NCBI GenBank assembly: GCA_021780275.1
Contig: JAJXZC010000438.1
Span: forward strand, 1-17,024
Direction: 5' to 3'
DNA from: Pseudomonadota bacterium
Lineage (GTDB): Bacteria > Pseudomonadota > Alphaproteobacteria > Parvibaculales > Parvibaculaceae
DNA: 17,024 nt
The notes under the pieces are model-generated. The model had not been told where the DNA came from. It ran no database searches and saw only the letters and a list, made by a program, of their open reading frames with translations. How positions within the stretch are numbered: the first letter of the stretch is position 1; every line of letters starts with the position of its first letter. Below, piece by piece: positions 8,966-16,161 of this stretch. The position numbers were made by a program, and so were the translations under genes.

Positions 8966-9931
8966 ATGAAGGAATTTGCCGGCAGAACTGCAGTAATTAC
9001 TGGCGGCGGCTCTGGTATCGGGCGTGCGCTTGCGCAGCAACTCGTGGCCGAGGGCTGCAATGTCGGGATTTGCGATGTTTCTGCGGAGGCGATGGCGGAG
9101 ACAAAGGCCCTGTGCAATGGACAGGGCTTGCCACAAGGAATGCGCGTGTCGACTCACGTTGCTGATGTAGCCGACGAGCGCCAATTGATTAGGGTCCGCG
9201 AAGAAATCGCGGCGGAGCATCACATCGATCATATTCATCTCTTATTCAATAATGCTGGCGTGAGCGGCGGCGGCTCTCTTTTCACGAATTCAAGGGAACA
9301 GTGGGAGCGCACATTCAATATCTGCTGGGGCGGCGTTTACGGCGGTGTGCGAACTTTCCTCGACATGTTGGTCAGAGCGCCCGAGGCGCTGATCGTGAAT
9401 ACGTCAAGCGTAAACGGATTCTGGGCTGCGCTCGGTCCAGAGATATCTCATACGGCTTATAGCGCCGCCAAATTCGCAGTGAGGGGATTTACGGAAGCAC
9501 TTATGACTGACCTGAGATTGAACGCTCCGCACGTCAGGTGCGCCGTGGTCATGCCAGGGCATATTGGCACGTCAATCGTGTCCAATACCAGGAAGATGCA
9601 CGGCGGCGGTGCAAATGAGATCAGCGCGATGGAACTGCAGGCTCTGCGGGTCCGGCTTGCAAAGAGCGGCGTTGATACGTCGTCAATGAGTGATGCAACG
9701 GTTGCCGCGGCGGCCGCAGACGTTGCTAGGGCGTTCATTGAGTCCGCACCGCCGACTGCCACGGACGCGGCGCGGATAATTCTCGACGGTATCAAGATGG
9801 ACCGTTGGCGGATTCTCGTCGGACCTGACGCGTACTGGCTTGACGAACATGTACGAGCGACTCCAGACGAAGCCTACACGAAGGAATTCCACAAGAGCCT
9901 TGTTCGCGCGACAGGCTGGCGCCTCGGCTAG
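8966..9931 (+). CDS. Short-chain dehydrogenase/reductase (classical SDR)
   Basis: Rossmann-fold NAD(P)-dependent oxidoreductase of 321 residues, cytoplasmic. The cofactor motif TGGGSGIG is at 12-19, NNAG at 95-98, the active-site Ser region NTSSVNG at 145-151, and the catalytic YSAAK at 165-169. Asp37 at the end of the second strand (GICDVS) suggests preference for NAD(H). It is longer than the roughly 250-residue classical norm; the extra length is an Ala-rich helical stretch around 215-265 and a C-terminal tail. GGGAAAG lies just upstream of ATG 8966. It follows the flavoprotein gene on the same strand, so the two may be co-transcribed. The substrate, presumably an alcohol or hydroxyacyl compound, is not evident. 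Confidence 0.93.
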   Translation: MKEFAGRTAVITGGGSGIGRALAQQLVAEGCNVGICDVSAEAMAETKALCNGQGLPQGMRVSTHVADVADERQLIRVREEIAAEHHIDHIHLLFNNAGVSGGGSLFTNSREQWERTFNICWGGVYGGVRTFLDMLVRAPEALIVNTSSVNGFWAALGPEISHTAYSAAKFAVRGFTEALMTDLRLNAPHVRCAVVMPGHIGTSIVSNTRKMHGGGANEISAMELQALRVRLAKSGVDTSSMSDATVAAAAADVARAFIESAPPTATDAARIILDGIKMDRWRILVGPDAYWLDEHVRATPDEAYTKEFHKSLVRATGWRLG

Positions 9932-9995
9932 CCGGGAAGGCTCGCAAAGCCCCTTCGAAGGACAGCTATCCGGCACCACGTGGCGTCTGAACGCC

Positions 9996-9999
9996 CTAG
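9996..9999. repeat. Probable 4-bp target duplication of the IS1380 element, left copy
   Basis: ctag directly outside the left terminal repeat; the matching ctag is at 14602-14605. Because ctag is a palindrome it could also be read as the outermost part of the inverted repeats, so its role is not certain. Confidence 0.55.
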
Positions 10000-10156
10000 C
10001 CCGCCCTATTCACCACGACTGCCGGTTGCGCGCGATTTTTCGGCGCGCTGATTTCGGGCGCGGAAAGCCGTTCGTCTCTTTCGCCGCCTGAGGATCGGTA
10101 CTGGTGATGACGCGCTGGAGAGGACGGGACGGGCGAAGGGGCGTACGCCCCGTCGC

Positions 10157-11330
10157 TCACGGGCCGAGCGCGCCGGGCAATCCGCAGAACAGATCGGCCT
10201 CCGGGCAACAGGCCGCGAAGGCAAGACGCACGCGACTGGCCGTCTCGACGACACGGGCGGCGATCTTGATCAGCCGCAGCCGCAGCGTCGCGAACTCCGC
10301 CGTCGCCAGATCGCGGGCGTTGGGAATGGCGTCGCGCACCGTCAGCATCAGCCAGTAGGCGGCGGTGTGCAGCACGAGACGCACCTGATTGGCGACCGCG
10401 GATCGACAGGACGTGCGATCCGATGCGAGCTGCGTCTTGTGCAGCTTGATCAGGTTCTCCGCCTGCCCGCGTGCGCAGTAGAGGCTGTCGTAGACCCACT
10501 CGGACGAGCCGTGCGCGAGATTGGTGACGACGAAACGGATGTCGAGGCCGAGCGTCGTCGCCTCGATGCGAGCGACGGCGCGCCGCTCGCGGCTCCACGA
10601 TTTGGCCTTGTGGCGCGTCTCGGCATAGCCGCGCACGACCGGCTTGCTGGAGACGGCGCGTTCGGTGCGGACGGCGTCGGCGGCCTCGTCCACCTTGTTC
10701 GACAGGGGCTTCGAGCCGGGAAGTCCAAATACGTAATCGACGCCATTGTCCTCGCGCCAATCCATCGCCTCCGGCCGGGCGTAATGGCCATCGCCGCGGA
10801 AGGTGATGCGGGTCTTGGTCCAGCGCTTGCGGACATGCCGTACAAGACGCCGTAGATGCGCGCGCACCTCGACGCCGGACGGCGTCTTGCCGGGCCGCAG
10901 GACGACCGCCACGGGACGGCTGCGTTCGGTGTCGTAGACGTGGATCGGCAGGAAACAGCGTTCGTCGTAATGGGCGTTGAAGAGAGACAGCTGCTGATGG
11001 CCGTGCACGACATCGCAGGTATCGTCGATATCGAGAATGACCGACGTCGGCTCGTGTTCGTAGGACGCTATCCATTGATCCACGAGCGCATAGGTGAGGC
11101 GGATCGCATCCTTCAGCGAAGGCGCGTTCTCCAGCCGCGACAGCGTCGGCTGCGAGCACAGGTCCGCGCCGCTGTCGGGCAGCCGCCCGCAAGCGAGCTT
11201 GAACGCGGGATCGCCGCGCAGATGATCGAGATCGTCGGCGTCCTCGTAGCCGCAAGCGATGGCGAAGGTGCGCGCGCGGATCATGTCGGCGAGCGTGTGC
11301 GTTATCCGCGAGGGATCGCGCCGATCCGGA
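10157..11330 (-). pseudogene. IS1380-family transposase, C-terminal piece (interrupted)
   Basis: This is most of a DDE transposase of the IS1380 type (DDE group 1). The piece begins at the junction with IS66 element 2. The residues after the junction read GRDPSR ... LADMIRARTFAIACGYED. Motifs seen are LDIDDTCDVVHGHQQ (first catalytic Asp region), FRGDGHYARPE (second Asp), and YCARGQAENLIKLHK (catalytic Glu). The intact gene is rebuilt by joining this to 14311-14479: 169 + 1166 bases, counting one copy of the duplication, give 445 codons including the stop, in frame, 444 residues. An internal ATG at 11284 could in principle start a 375-residue product missing the first 69 residues, but that would lack the conserved N-terminal domain. 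Confidence 0.92.
11323..11330. repeat. 8-bp target duplication of IS66 element 2, left copy
   Basis: gatccgga, directly outside the left end and identical to 14311-14318. It lies inside the IS1380 transposase coding sequence. Confidence 0.96.
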
Positions 11331-11352
11331 GTAAGCCTCCGACGAGGGCCGC
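11331..11352 (+). repeat. IS66 element 2, left terminal inverted repeat
   Basis: Imperfect repeat of about 22 bp, starting gtaagcctcc; 16 of 22 positions match the right end (14289-14310). Confidence 0.85.
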
Positions 11353-11406
11353 CTAGCGCTGAACGCCAGTTGCGCTGATAGATCGAGCAGGAGTGGCTCG
11401 ATGATC

Positions 11407-11431
11407 GTGTCCACTATCCGATAATGGACAC
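11407..11431. promoter_or_regulatory. 25-bp near-perfect dyad just before tnpA of IS66 element 2
   Basis: Left arm gtgtccactatc (11407-11418), central c, right arm gataatggacac (11420-11431): 11 of 12 positions are complementary. It ends 5 bp before the tnpA ATG, exactly where a Shine-Dalgarno would be expected and none is seen. As DNA it could be an operator for TnpA, which has a helix-turn-helix; as RNA it would form a stem-loop next to the start codon and restrict translation. Both roles are inference. Confidence 0.7.
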
Positions 11432-11436
11432 CATCG

Positions 11437-11799
11437 ATGATGTCTGGCGGCGGCGGGGATCGGAGGCGTCGATATTGGACGCTTGATGAAAAGCGTCGGA
11501 TCGTCGAAGAGAGCCAGAAAGAAGGCGCGTCGATCGCCGATGTTGCGCGACGCCACGACGTCAATGCCAATCTCGTTTTCACCTGGCGTCGCAAGATGGG
11601 CGTCGATCCGGTCGAACAGAAGAACTCCATATCGATCCTTCCGGTAACGATTACGTCGGACTCGGTCTCAGAAACGGATTGCCCGAACGCGACCGGCCAG
11701 ATGGAAATCGTCCTGGCGGAAGGCGATCGTATCCTGGTGTGGCCGGACGTCGAGACGGCGGCGTTGACGCGGGTCCTGAAGGCGCTGTCGCGGCGATGA
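11437..11799 (+). CDS. tnpA: IS66 protein TnpA (element 2)
   Basis: Small DNA-binding IS66 protein of 120 residues. The N-terminal helix-turn-helix (RRYWTLDEKRRIVEES ... VARRHDVNANLVFTWRRKM) is of the HTH_Tnp_1/IS3-OrfA type. The C-terminal part ends in an ETAALTRVLKALSRR helix like that of the element 1 protein. ATG 11437 is the first in-frame ATG; a second (11440) follows at once. The gene overlaps tnpB by ATGA and is preceded by the 25-bp dyad. Confidence 0.94.
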   Translation: MMSGGGGDRRRRYWTLDEKRRIVEESQKEGASIADVARRHDVNANLVFTWRRKMGVDPVEQKNSISILPVTITSDSVSETDCPNATGQMEIVLAEGDRILVWPDVETAALTRVLKALSRR

Positions 11800-12143
11800 T
11801 CCCGATTCCGAGCGGCGTCAGGGTCTGGATCGCAACTGGCCACACCGACATGCGGCGCGGCATGCAGGGTCTGGCGCTGCAGGTTCAGGAGAGTCTGAAG
11901 CGCGATCCTTTTGTGGGCGATCTGTATATCTTCCGGGGCCGGCGCGGCGATCTTGCAAAAATCCTCTGGCATGACGGGATTGGGCTGTCGCTCTATGCGA
12001 AACGCCTGGACCGCGGAAAGTTCATCTGGCCTTCGGCGTCAGGCGGCGCGGTGTCGATCTCGACGGCGCAAATGGCGTACATGCTCGAAGGGATCGACTG
12101 GCGTAATCCGCAACTGACATGGCGACCGAAGAGCGCCGGCTAG
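11796..12143 (+). CDS. tnpB: IS66 accessory protein TnpB (element 2)
   Basis: IS66 Orf2 family, 115 residues. Recognisable motifs are GVRVWIATGHTDMRRGMQGL, GDLYIFRGRRGDLAKILWHD, LYAKRLDRGKFIWP and the closing ISTAQMAYMLEGIDWRNP. ATG 11796 overlaps the tnpA stop (ATGA, 11796-11799), which decides the start against a longer open frame beginning at 11679. Only 84 bp separate its stop from tnpC. Confidence 0.95.
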   Translation: MIPIPSGVRVWIATGHTDMRRGMQGLALQVQESLKRDPFVGDLYIFRGRRGDLAKILWHDGIGLSLYAKRLDRGKFIWPSASGGAVSISTAQMAYMLEGIDWRNPQLTWRPKSAG

Positions 12144-12197
12144 CGTGGGCGGATTGAGCCAAAAAAATTGCAGTCGCGTGCATTTTAGGGCGCCTCA

Positions 12198-12216
12198 AAT
12201 CACGCGATTTGTGATT
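12198..12216. repeat. Small hairpin between tnpB and tnpC of IS66 element 2
   Basis: aatcac, loop gcgattt, gtgatt (6-bp perfect stem), ending 11 bp before the tnpC ATG; an alternative 5-bp stem (aaatc/gattt, 12197-12210) overlaps it. No Shine-Dalgarno is obvious for tnpC. It could affect tnpC translation, but it may be chance. Confidence 0.35.
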
Positions 12217-12227
12217 CACTTCGTCTC

Positions 12228-13877
12228 ATGGATGCCGCTCGCGCCGCTCTTGCCGAAGAAAACGCTGCCCTGAAAGCGGCGTTGGCGGTCGCGCAGACCA
12301 AGGGCCTGGAAGTCGCGGCGGAACTCGCGGTCGCCCGTGCAAAAGCGTCGGAGGACGCAGCGCTGATTGCGCAGCAAACCCTGCGGATAGCCAAGCTCGA
12401 GCGCCAGGTTTATGGCCAGAAATCGGAACGCTCGGCGCGGCTGATCGATCAGCTGGCGCTCACCTTTGAAGAGCTGGAAGCGAGCGCGACGGAAGACGAA
12501 CTGGCGGCGGAACAGGCGGTCGCCAAAACGACTGATGTCGCCGGATTTACGCGCAAGCGCGCGGAGCGCAACACGTTCCCAGACCATCTTCCGCGCGAGC
12601 GCGTGGTGATCGATCCGCCGACGGCGTGCGAATGCTGCGGGGGCAATCGCCTGCGCAAGCTCGGCGAGGATGTGACGCGCACGCTGGAATCGCAGCCGCG
12701 TCAGTGGAAGGTGGTCGAAACGGTTCGGGAAAAGTTCACCTGCCGGGACTGCGAGAAGATCAGTCAGGCGCTGGCGCCGTTCCATCCGATACCGCGGGCG
12801 TGGGCAGGACCGAGCCTGCTGGCGATGATCGTGTTCGAGAAGTTCGGTCAGCATCAGCCTCTGAACCGTCAGGCCGAGCGCTATGCGCTGGAAGGCGTGC
12901 CGATCGCGCTGTCGACCATGGCGGATGCGGTGGGCGCGGTCTGTGTGGCGCTCGATCCCCTGTGTCGCCTGGTCGAAGCCCATGTGATGGCTGCCGAGCG
13001 TCTCCATGGCGACGACACGACAGTGCCGGTGCTGGCGAAGGGCAAGACCGACACCGGGCGGTGCTGGGTCTACGTTCGCGACGACAAGCCGTTCGGCGGC
13101 GCCGGGCCGCCCGCAGCGATGTTCTACTACTCGCGCGATCGGCGGGGCGAACATCCGCAGGCGCATCTGGCGGGATATGCCGGCATCCTGCAGGCCGACG
13201 CCTACGACGGCTACAACAAGCTCTATCTGGCGGACCGAAAGCCGGGGCCCGTTCGTGAGGCGGCGTGTTGGGTTCACGGTCGCCGACCGTTCTTCGCCAT
13301 GGCCGATCTCGAGGAGAACGCGCGCCGCAAGGCTGCGGGCAAGAAGGAAATCCCTTTGTCGCCGATCGCAATCGAGGTCGTGCGCCGCATCGACGCTCTG
13401 TTTGCAATCGAGCGCTCCATCAACGGCAAGAGCCCACAGGAGCGCGTTGCGGTTCGGCAAGCCTCGAGCCGGCCTCTCGTCGACGAACTCCAAGCCTACA
13501 TGCGTGAGCAGGCAGCGAAGCTGTCGCCCCGACACGATCTGGTGAAGGCGGTCAATTACATGCTGAAGCGCTGGTCGGCCTTCACACTGTTCCTTGATGA
13601 CGGACGCGTTTGCATGTCCAACAATGCCGCCGAGCGCGGTCTGCGTGGTATCGCGCTGGGAAGAAAATCGTGGTTGTTCTGTGGATCTGACCGCGGCGGC
13701 CAGCGCGCCGCGGCCATGTACAGTCTTATCGTCACCGCGAAGATGAATGGCGTCGATCCGCAGGCCTGGCTCGCCGACGTCCTTGCGCGCATCGCTGCCC
13801 ATCCGGCGCACCGGCTTGATGAACTGCTCCCCTGGAACTGGCGGAAGGCGCCTATCAGCCTTGCGCAAGCCGCTTAA
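12228..13877 (+). CDS. tnpC: IS66 transposase TnpC (element 2)
   Basis: DDE transposase of 549 residues. The N-terminal 70 residues are an Ala/Glu/Leu-rich helix of the IS66 leucine-zipper type ending in [14 protein letters not shown] zinc-finger-like segment follows ([14 protein letters not shown] ... FTCRDCEKI). The DDE core has D262 or D263 in [11 protein letters not shown]324 in [10 protein letters not shown], and E469 in [18 protein letters not shown]. The C-terminal IS66 tail ([21 protein letters not shown] ... LPWNWR) is intact. It is followed, with overlapping or adjacent start, by the small fourth gene. Codon use is high-GC compared with the metabolic genes outside the element. Confidence 0.96.
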   Translation: MDAARAALAEENAALKAALAVAQTKGLEVAAELAVARAKASEDAALIAQQTLRIAKLERQVYGQKSERSARLIDQLALTFEELEASATEDELAAEQAVAKTTDVAGFTRKRAERNTFPDHLPRERVVIDPPTACECCGGNRLRKLGEDVTRTLESQPRQWKVVETVREKFTCRDCEKISQALAPFHPIPRAWAGPSLLAMIVFEKFGQHQPLNRQAERYALEGVPIALSTMADAVGAVCVALDPLCRLVEAHVMAAERLHGDDTTVPVLAKGKTDTGRCWVYVRDDKPFGGAGPPAAMFYYSRDRRGEHPQAHLAGYAGILQADAYDGYNKLYLADRKPGPVREAACWVHGRRPFFAMADLEENARRKAAGKKEIPLSPIAIEVVRRIDALFAIERSINGKSPQERVAVRQASSRPLVDELQAYMREQAAKLSPRHDLVKAVNYMLKRWSAFTLFLDDGRVCMSNNAAERGLRGIALGRKSWLFCGSDRGGQRAAAMYSLIVTAKMNGVDPQAWLADVLARIAAHPAHRLDELLPWNWRKAPISLAQAA

Positions 13878-14247
13878 ACCGAACGCCGCATTCTCCGAGG
13901 CCGAAAAGGCTCGCGTTACCACCGCGTGCGAACGGCTGATCGATGACTTCCTGAAGCCTCGCTTCCTGCCTTCGATCCAACCGACCGAGTTCAACTATCC
14001 TGTCGACATTCTCGGCAAATGGCATGGCGCCAAATATCGCTTCATACAGCGCTATCGATCCGGCTTCCCGGACAATCCCGGCGAAGAGTTCGATGCGCCG
14101 TTCGCTCGCCTCGATTGGATCGGCCCCGACCGCTTCGACATTCAGTGGCATCGCCACACGGGCGAGTGGTTCCGCCTCTATCGCGGCCTGACCCTCGACA
14201 AGGCCATCGAAACTCTCAGGTCCGACGGAATCCTGCATCCCCTGTAG
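13861..14247 (+). CDS. Small passenger protein of IS66 element 2 (DUF3024-like)
   Basis: A 128-residue protein if TTG 13861 is the start (GGAAGG lies 12 nt upstream, inside tnpC); ATG 13819 is an alternative that would add 14 residues. It overlaps the last 17 bases of tnpC in another frame. It is charged and has no membrane segment. The N-terminal part is helical ([23 protein letters not shown]). The C-terminal part looks like beta-strands with aromatic residues ([35 protein letters not shown]). This layout recalls DUF3024 proteins, a weak assignment made from memory. It lies wholly within the element, so it is an IS cargo gene of unknown role. Confidence 0.7.
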   Translation: MRKPLKPNAAFSEAEKARVTTACERLIDDFLKPRFLPSIQPTEFNYPVDILGKWHGAKYRFIQRYRSGFPDNPGEEFDAPFARLDWIGPDRFDIQWHRHTGEWFRLYRGLTLDKAIETLRSDGILHPL

Positions 14248-14288
14248 ATTGACCCGCCAATCACCAAACGTTCAGCAAGCAGGCACCT

Positions 14289-14310
14289 GCGGCCTACGCC
14301 GGATGGCTAC
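14289..14310 (-). repeat. IS66 element 2, right terminal inverted repeat
   Basis: Read on the minus strand it starts gtagccatcc and matches the left end at 16 of 22 positions. Confidence 0.85.
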
Positions 14311-14318
14311 GATCCGGA
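14311..14318. repeat. 8-bp target duplication of IS66 element 2, right copy
   Basis: gatccgga, identical to 11323-11330. Confidence 0.96.
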
Positions 14319-14479
14319 AACGCGTCCGCGAGCCTGTCGGCGATCCCCAGACGACGCTCGGCCATCGCCAGCAGCATGACGCCGCCGTCCGACGTGAGGC
14401 GACCGCCGTCGAAATCGGCTGTGATTTTCTTGCGGGCGACGGCTGGAAACGAAAACGGCAGGATCGTAGTGTCGGGCAT
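14311..14479 (-). pseudogene. IS1380-family transposase, N-terminal piece (interrupted)
   Basis: The first 56 codons of the transposase start at ATG 14479 (MPDTTILPFSFP); an in-frame ATG at 14530 would add 17 residues. The segment ITADFDGGRLTSDGG followed by RRLGIADRLADAFPD is the conserved N-terminal block of IS1380-type transposases. The reading frame is cut by IS66 element 2 after the Pro-Asp codons. Removing the insertion joins it in frame to 10157-11322, giving ADAFPDRRDPSR across the junction. In the present state it stops a few codons inside the IS66 end (near 14294). Confidence 0.92.
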
Positions 14480-14601
14480 GGCGGGCGTGGCTGGCGCGAT
14501 GCGCTGGAATGGATCGGTGTAAGCAACCAAATCCTACGCCGTATCAGGCGTTTACGCCACGCTCGCCAGCCTCAAATTACGCGCCTCGTGAATAAGAGCG
14601 G

Positions 14602-14605
14602 CTAG
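14602..14605. repeat. Probable 4-bp target duplication of the IS1380 element, right copy
   Basis: ctag directly outside the right end of the element, matching 9996-9999. Confidence 0.55.
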
Positions 14606-14618
14606 CGGCGGACCAAAT

Positions 14619-14642
14619 GCCTGCCCGCAACGTGGGGCAGGC
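14619..14642 (-). terminator. Possible terminator of the carboxylase operon
   Basis: gcctgccc, loop gcaacgtg, gggcaggc: a perfect 8-bp GC-rich stem, 26 bp past the carboxyltransferase stop on the minus strand. Only a very short T-run (ATTTGG on the minus strand) follows, so it is a weak or rho-assisted terminator at best. The hairpin could also serve transcripts coming from the other side. Confidence 0.5.
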
Positions 14643-14667
14643 CGCTCGGGCAATGCAACTATGCGGC

Positions 14668-16143
14668 TTATGCCTCCATCTCGACCGAGACGTCTTTTGA
14701 GTGCATGGAGAACGCTCTCAAATCGGGCCGTTTCATTAACTCATAGAGCAATGTTGCAAGCGGGGTTTCGCCCGTCAAATAGCGGTCCTCGACAATAGGA
14801 CCGGCCGCCCGCATGGCACGTAAATCGTCGTCGCTGCCGATTATGTAACGTAGGAGCAATTCGTCGTCGGATAGATCGGGGCCACCAAATTGCTCTTTCA
14901 TTTGTTTGAGGGTGGGCTCCGGCGGCTCCCAGTTTCGCAATTCCTTGGTCCGCGGAAGTGACATAATGCGGTCCATGACGTTCGGGTCGATTGCTGCGGC
15001 TGCGTCTTTGCCCCAGAATCCGAGCGCGTAATAGATCAGGTCGTCAACGACCTGCTTATACCGCTCCCCGAGCGCGACGTTGATCGATGCTTGAGTCGCG
15101 ACGAATTGCGAGAAAGGCGTCACCATGATCGGGTAGCCGAATTCTTTGCGGACCCGAATGGTTTCATTGATAACGTCAGGGAGACGATCGATCAATTTCA
15201 GCTGGGTGAGCTGACGGTGTAGATTGCTGATGACGCCACCCGGGATTTGGTGGACATACTGATAGTAGTCGTACTCGACCGGCGCTCCAATTGGTCTACT
15301 CTCCAGCTTCGCGACAAAGTCGAAATGGTCGGCGACAAGTCGTATCGCACTTTCATCGATCTTCGGATCGTATCCCAGGAAGCGGAGGTTGCTTGCGACA
15401 TTAAAAACGGATGGCTGTGACGAGCCATTCGCGAGCGGCGGGATAGCCACGTGGAGCGTCCTAATCCCCGCTTTGACGGCCTCAAGGTAGCACAAGGGCG
15501 CAAGGCCAGTTGTGCAATGCGAGTGAATTTCGACCGGAATGTCTCCCGCCACTGCAAGCATCGTCGGAGCGAGAGCTTGGACGCGCTCAGGGGTAAGTAG
15601 CCCGCCTGGATCCTTCAAGAAGATCGCTTTAGCCCCGCTCTTAACGGCATCCCTCGTCTTTTGGATGAAGTGTTCGTCCGTGTGCTTAGGAGAGACGGAG
15701 TAGGTGATTGCGAGACAGACTTCGATGCCGGCTTCGTGCGCGAACGCGATGTAGTCGGGCACGCGCAGGCCAAAGTCATTCGATGCCTCCATGAGGTGGA
15801 GACGACGGATGCCGTTCGCGGCCAGACGCTCCATCCACAGCTTCACCATACATTTGGGGACAATGCCAAATCCGGTGATGCTGCACTGCTGCATGACTGC
15901 AAGCGGCGTATTCGGTATTAGCTTGGCGACGCGGCGGATCCGCTCCCACGGGTCGTCGCGCAGATCACGTACGATCGTCTTGAAATGGGCTGGCGCCATC
16001 ACTTCGACCGTCGAATACCCAGCTTCGTCCAATCGCGCGGCGACAGGGAGGATCATTGCGCTAGACATTTGGAGCGCCCAGAGGGACTGGTTGCCGTCAC
16101 GCAATGTCGTATCAACGAAGCGAACTTCGGAATTGGCCGCCAT
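14668..16143 (-). CDS. Pyruvate-carboxylase-type (HMGL-like) carboxyltransferase subunit without biotin-carrier domain
   Basis: Protein of 491 residues with a TIM-barrel carboxyltransferase domain like those of pyruvate carboxylase subunit B and oxaloacetate decarboxylase alpha. It starts with DTTLRDGNQS (11-20; D11 is a metal ligand). It has the probable carbamylated Lys177 in FLKDPGGLLTP, and metal ligands H207/H209 in IHSHCTTGLAPL. A helical domain with HQIPGGVISN and VTPFSQFVATQA follows. The usual FDALND motif is replaced by MEASND (118-123), and the AMKM-type biotinyl domain is absent. ATG 16143 was chosen because AGGAGA lies 5 nt upstream; ATG 16158 would include that site. It lies 18 bp after the biotin carboxylase gene, so one operon. 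It would transfer carboxyl from biotin to a keto-type acceptor; the acceptor is unknown. Confidence 0.88.
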   Translation of the reverse strand: MAANSEVRFVDTTLRDGNQSLWALQMSSAMILPVAARLDEAGYSTVEVMAPAHFKTIVRDLRDDPWERIRRVAKLIPNTPLAVMQQCSITGFGIVPKCMVKLWMERLAANGIRRLHLMEASNDFGLRVPDYIAFAHEAGIEVCLAITYSVSPKHTDEHFIQKTRDAVKSGAKAIFLKDPGGLLTPERVQALAPTMLAVAGDIPVEIHSHCTTGLAPLCYLEAVKAGIRTLHVAIPPLANGSSQPSVFNVASNLRFLGYDPKIDESAIRLVADHFDFVAKLESRPIGAPVEYDYYQYVHQIPGGVISNLHRQLTQLKLIDRLPDVINETIRVRKEFGYPIMVTPFSQFVATQASINVALGERYKQVVDDLIYYALGFWGKDAAAAIDPNVMDRIMSLPRTKELRNWEPPEPTLKQMKEQFGGPDLSDDELLLRYIIGSDDDLRAMRAAGPIVEDRYLTGETPLATLLYELMKRPDLRAFSMHSKDVSVEMEA

Positions 16144-16161
16144 AGAGTTCTCCTGCATTCC

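Larger units (their letters stand above)
11331..14310 (+). mobile_element. Complete IS66-family insertion sequence 2 (2980 bp, tnpABC plus a fourth gene)
   Basis: The left end begins gtaagcctccgacgaggg (11331). The right end read inwards from 14310 begins gtagccatccggcgtagg; the two match at 16 of the first 22 positions. Perfect 8-bp direct repeats (gatccgga) flank it. Gene order on the plus strand is tnpA, tnpB (ATGA overlap), tnpC, then a small gene of the DUF3024-like type. All frames look intact. It is clearly a different IS66 subgroup from element 1: its proteins diverge, its termini differ after the first five bases, and its fourth gene is unrelated. Confidence 0.96.
10000..14601 (-). 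mobile_element. IS1380-family element split by IS66 element 2
   Basis: The ends are placed by a short imperfect inverted repeat. The left end starts cccgccctattcac (10000-10013); the right end read inwards from 14601 starts ccgctcttattcac (10 of 14 identical, sharing tattcac). Both begin with CC, as is usual for the IS1380 family. Without the inserted IS66 (2980 bp) and one 8-bp duplication, the element is 1614 bp, a normal IS1380 size, with one transposase gene on the minus strand. It lies in the convergent gap between the SDR gene and the carboxyltransferase gene and disrupts neither. This copy should be unable to make its own transposase. Confidence 0.82.

Noticed and set aside
9996..11972. 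658-codon open frame on the minus strand
   Set aside because: It overlaps the IS1380 transposase in another frame and crosses the IS66 boundary; the product is Arg/Pro-rich with no motif, a typical high-GC shadow frame.
12216..13994. 592-codon open frame on the minus strand
   Set aside because: It lies antisense to tnpC of IS66 element 2, whose DDE and zinc-finger motifs are unmistakable.
14249..14605. 118-codon plus-strand frame across the end of IS66 element 2
   Set aside because: It crosses the element boundary and is antisense to the N-terminal IS1380 transposase fragment.
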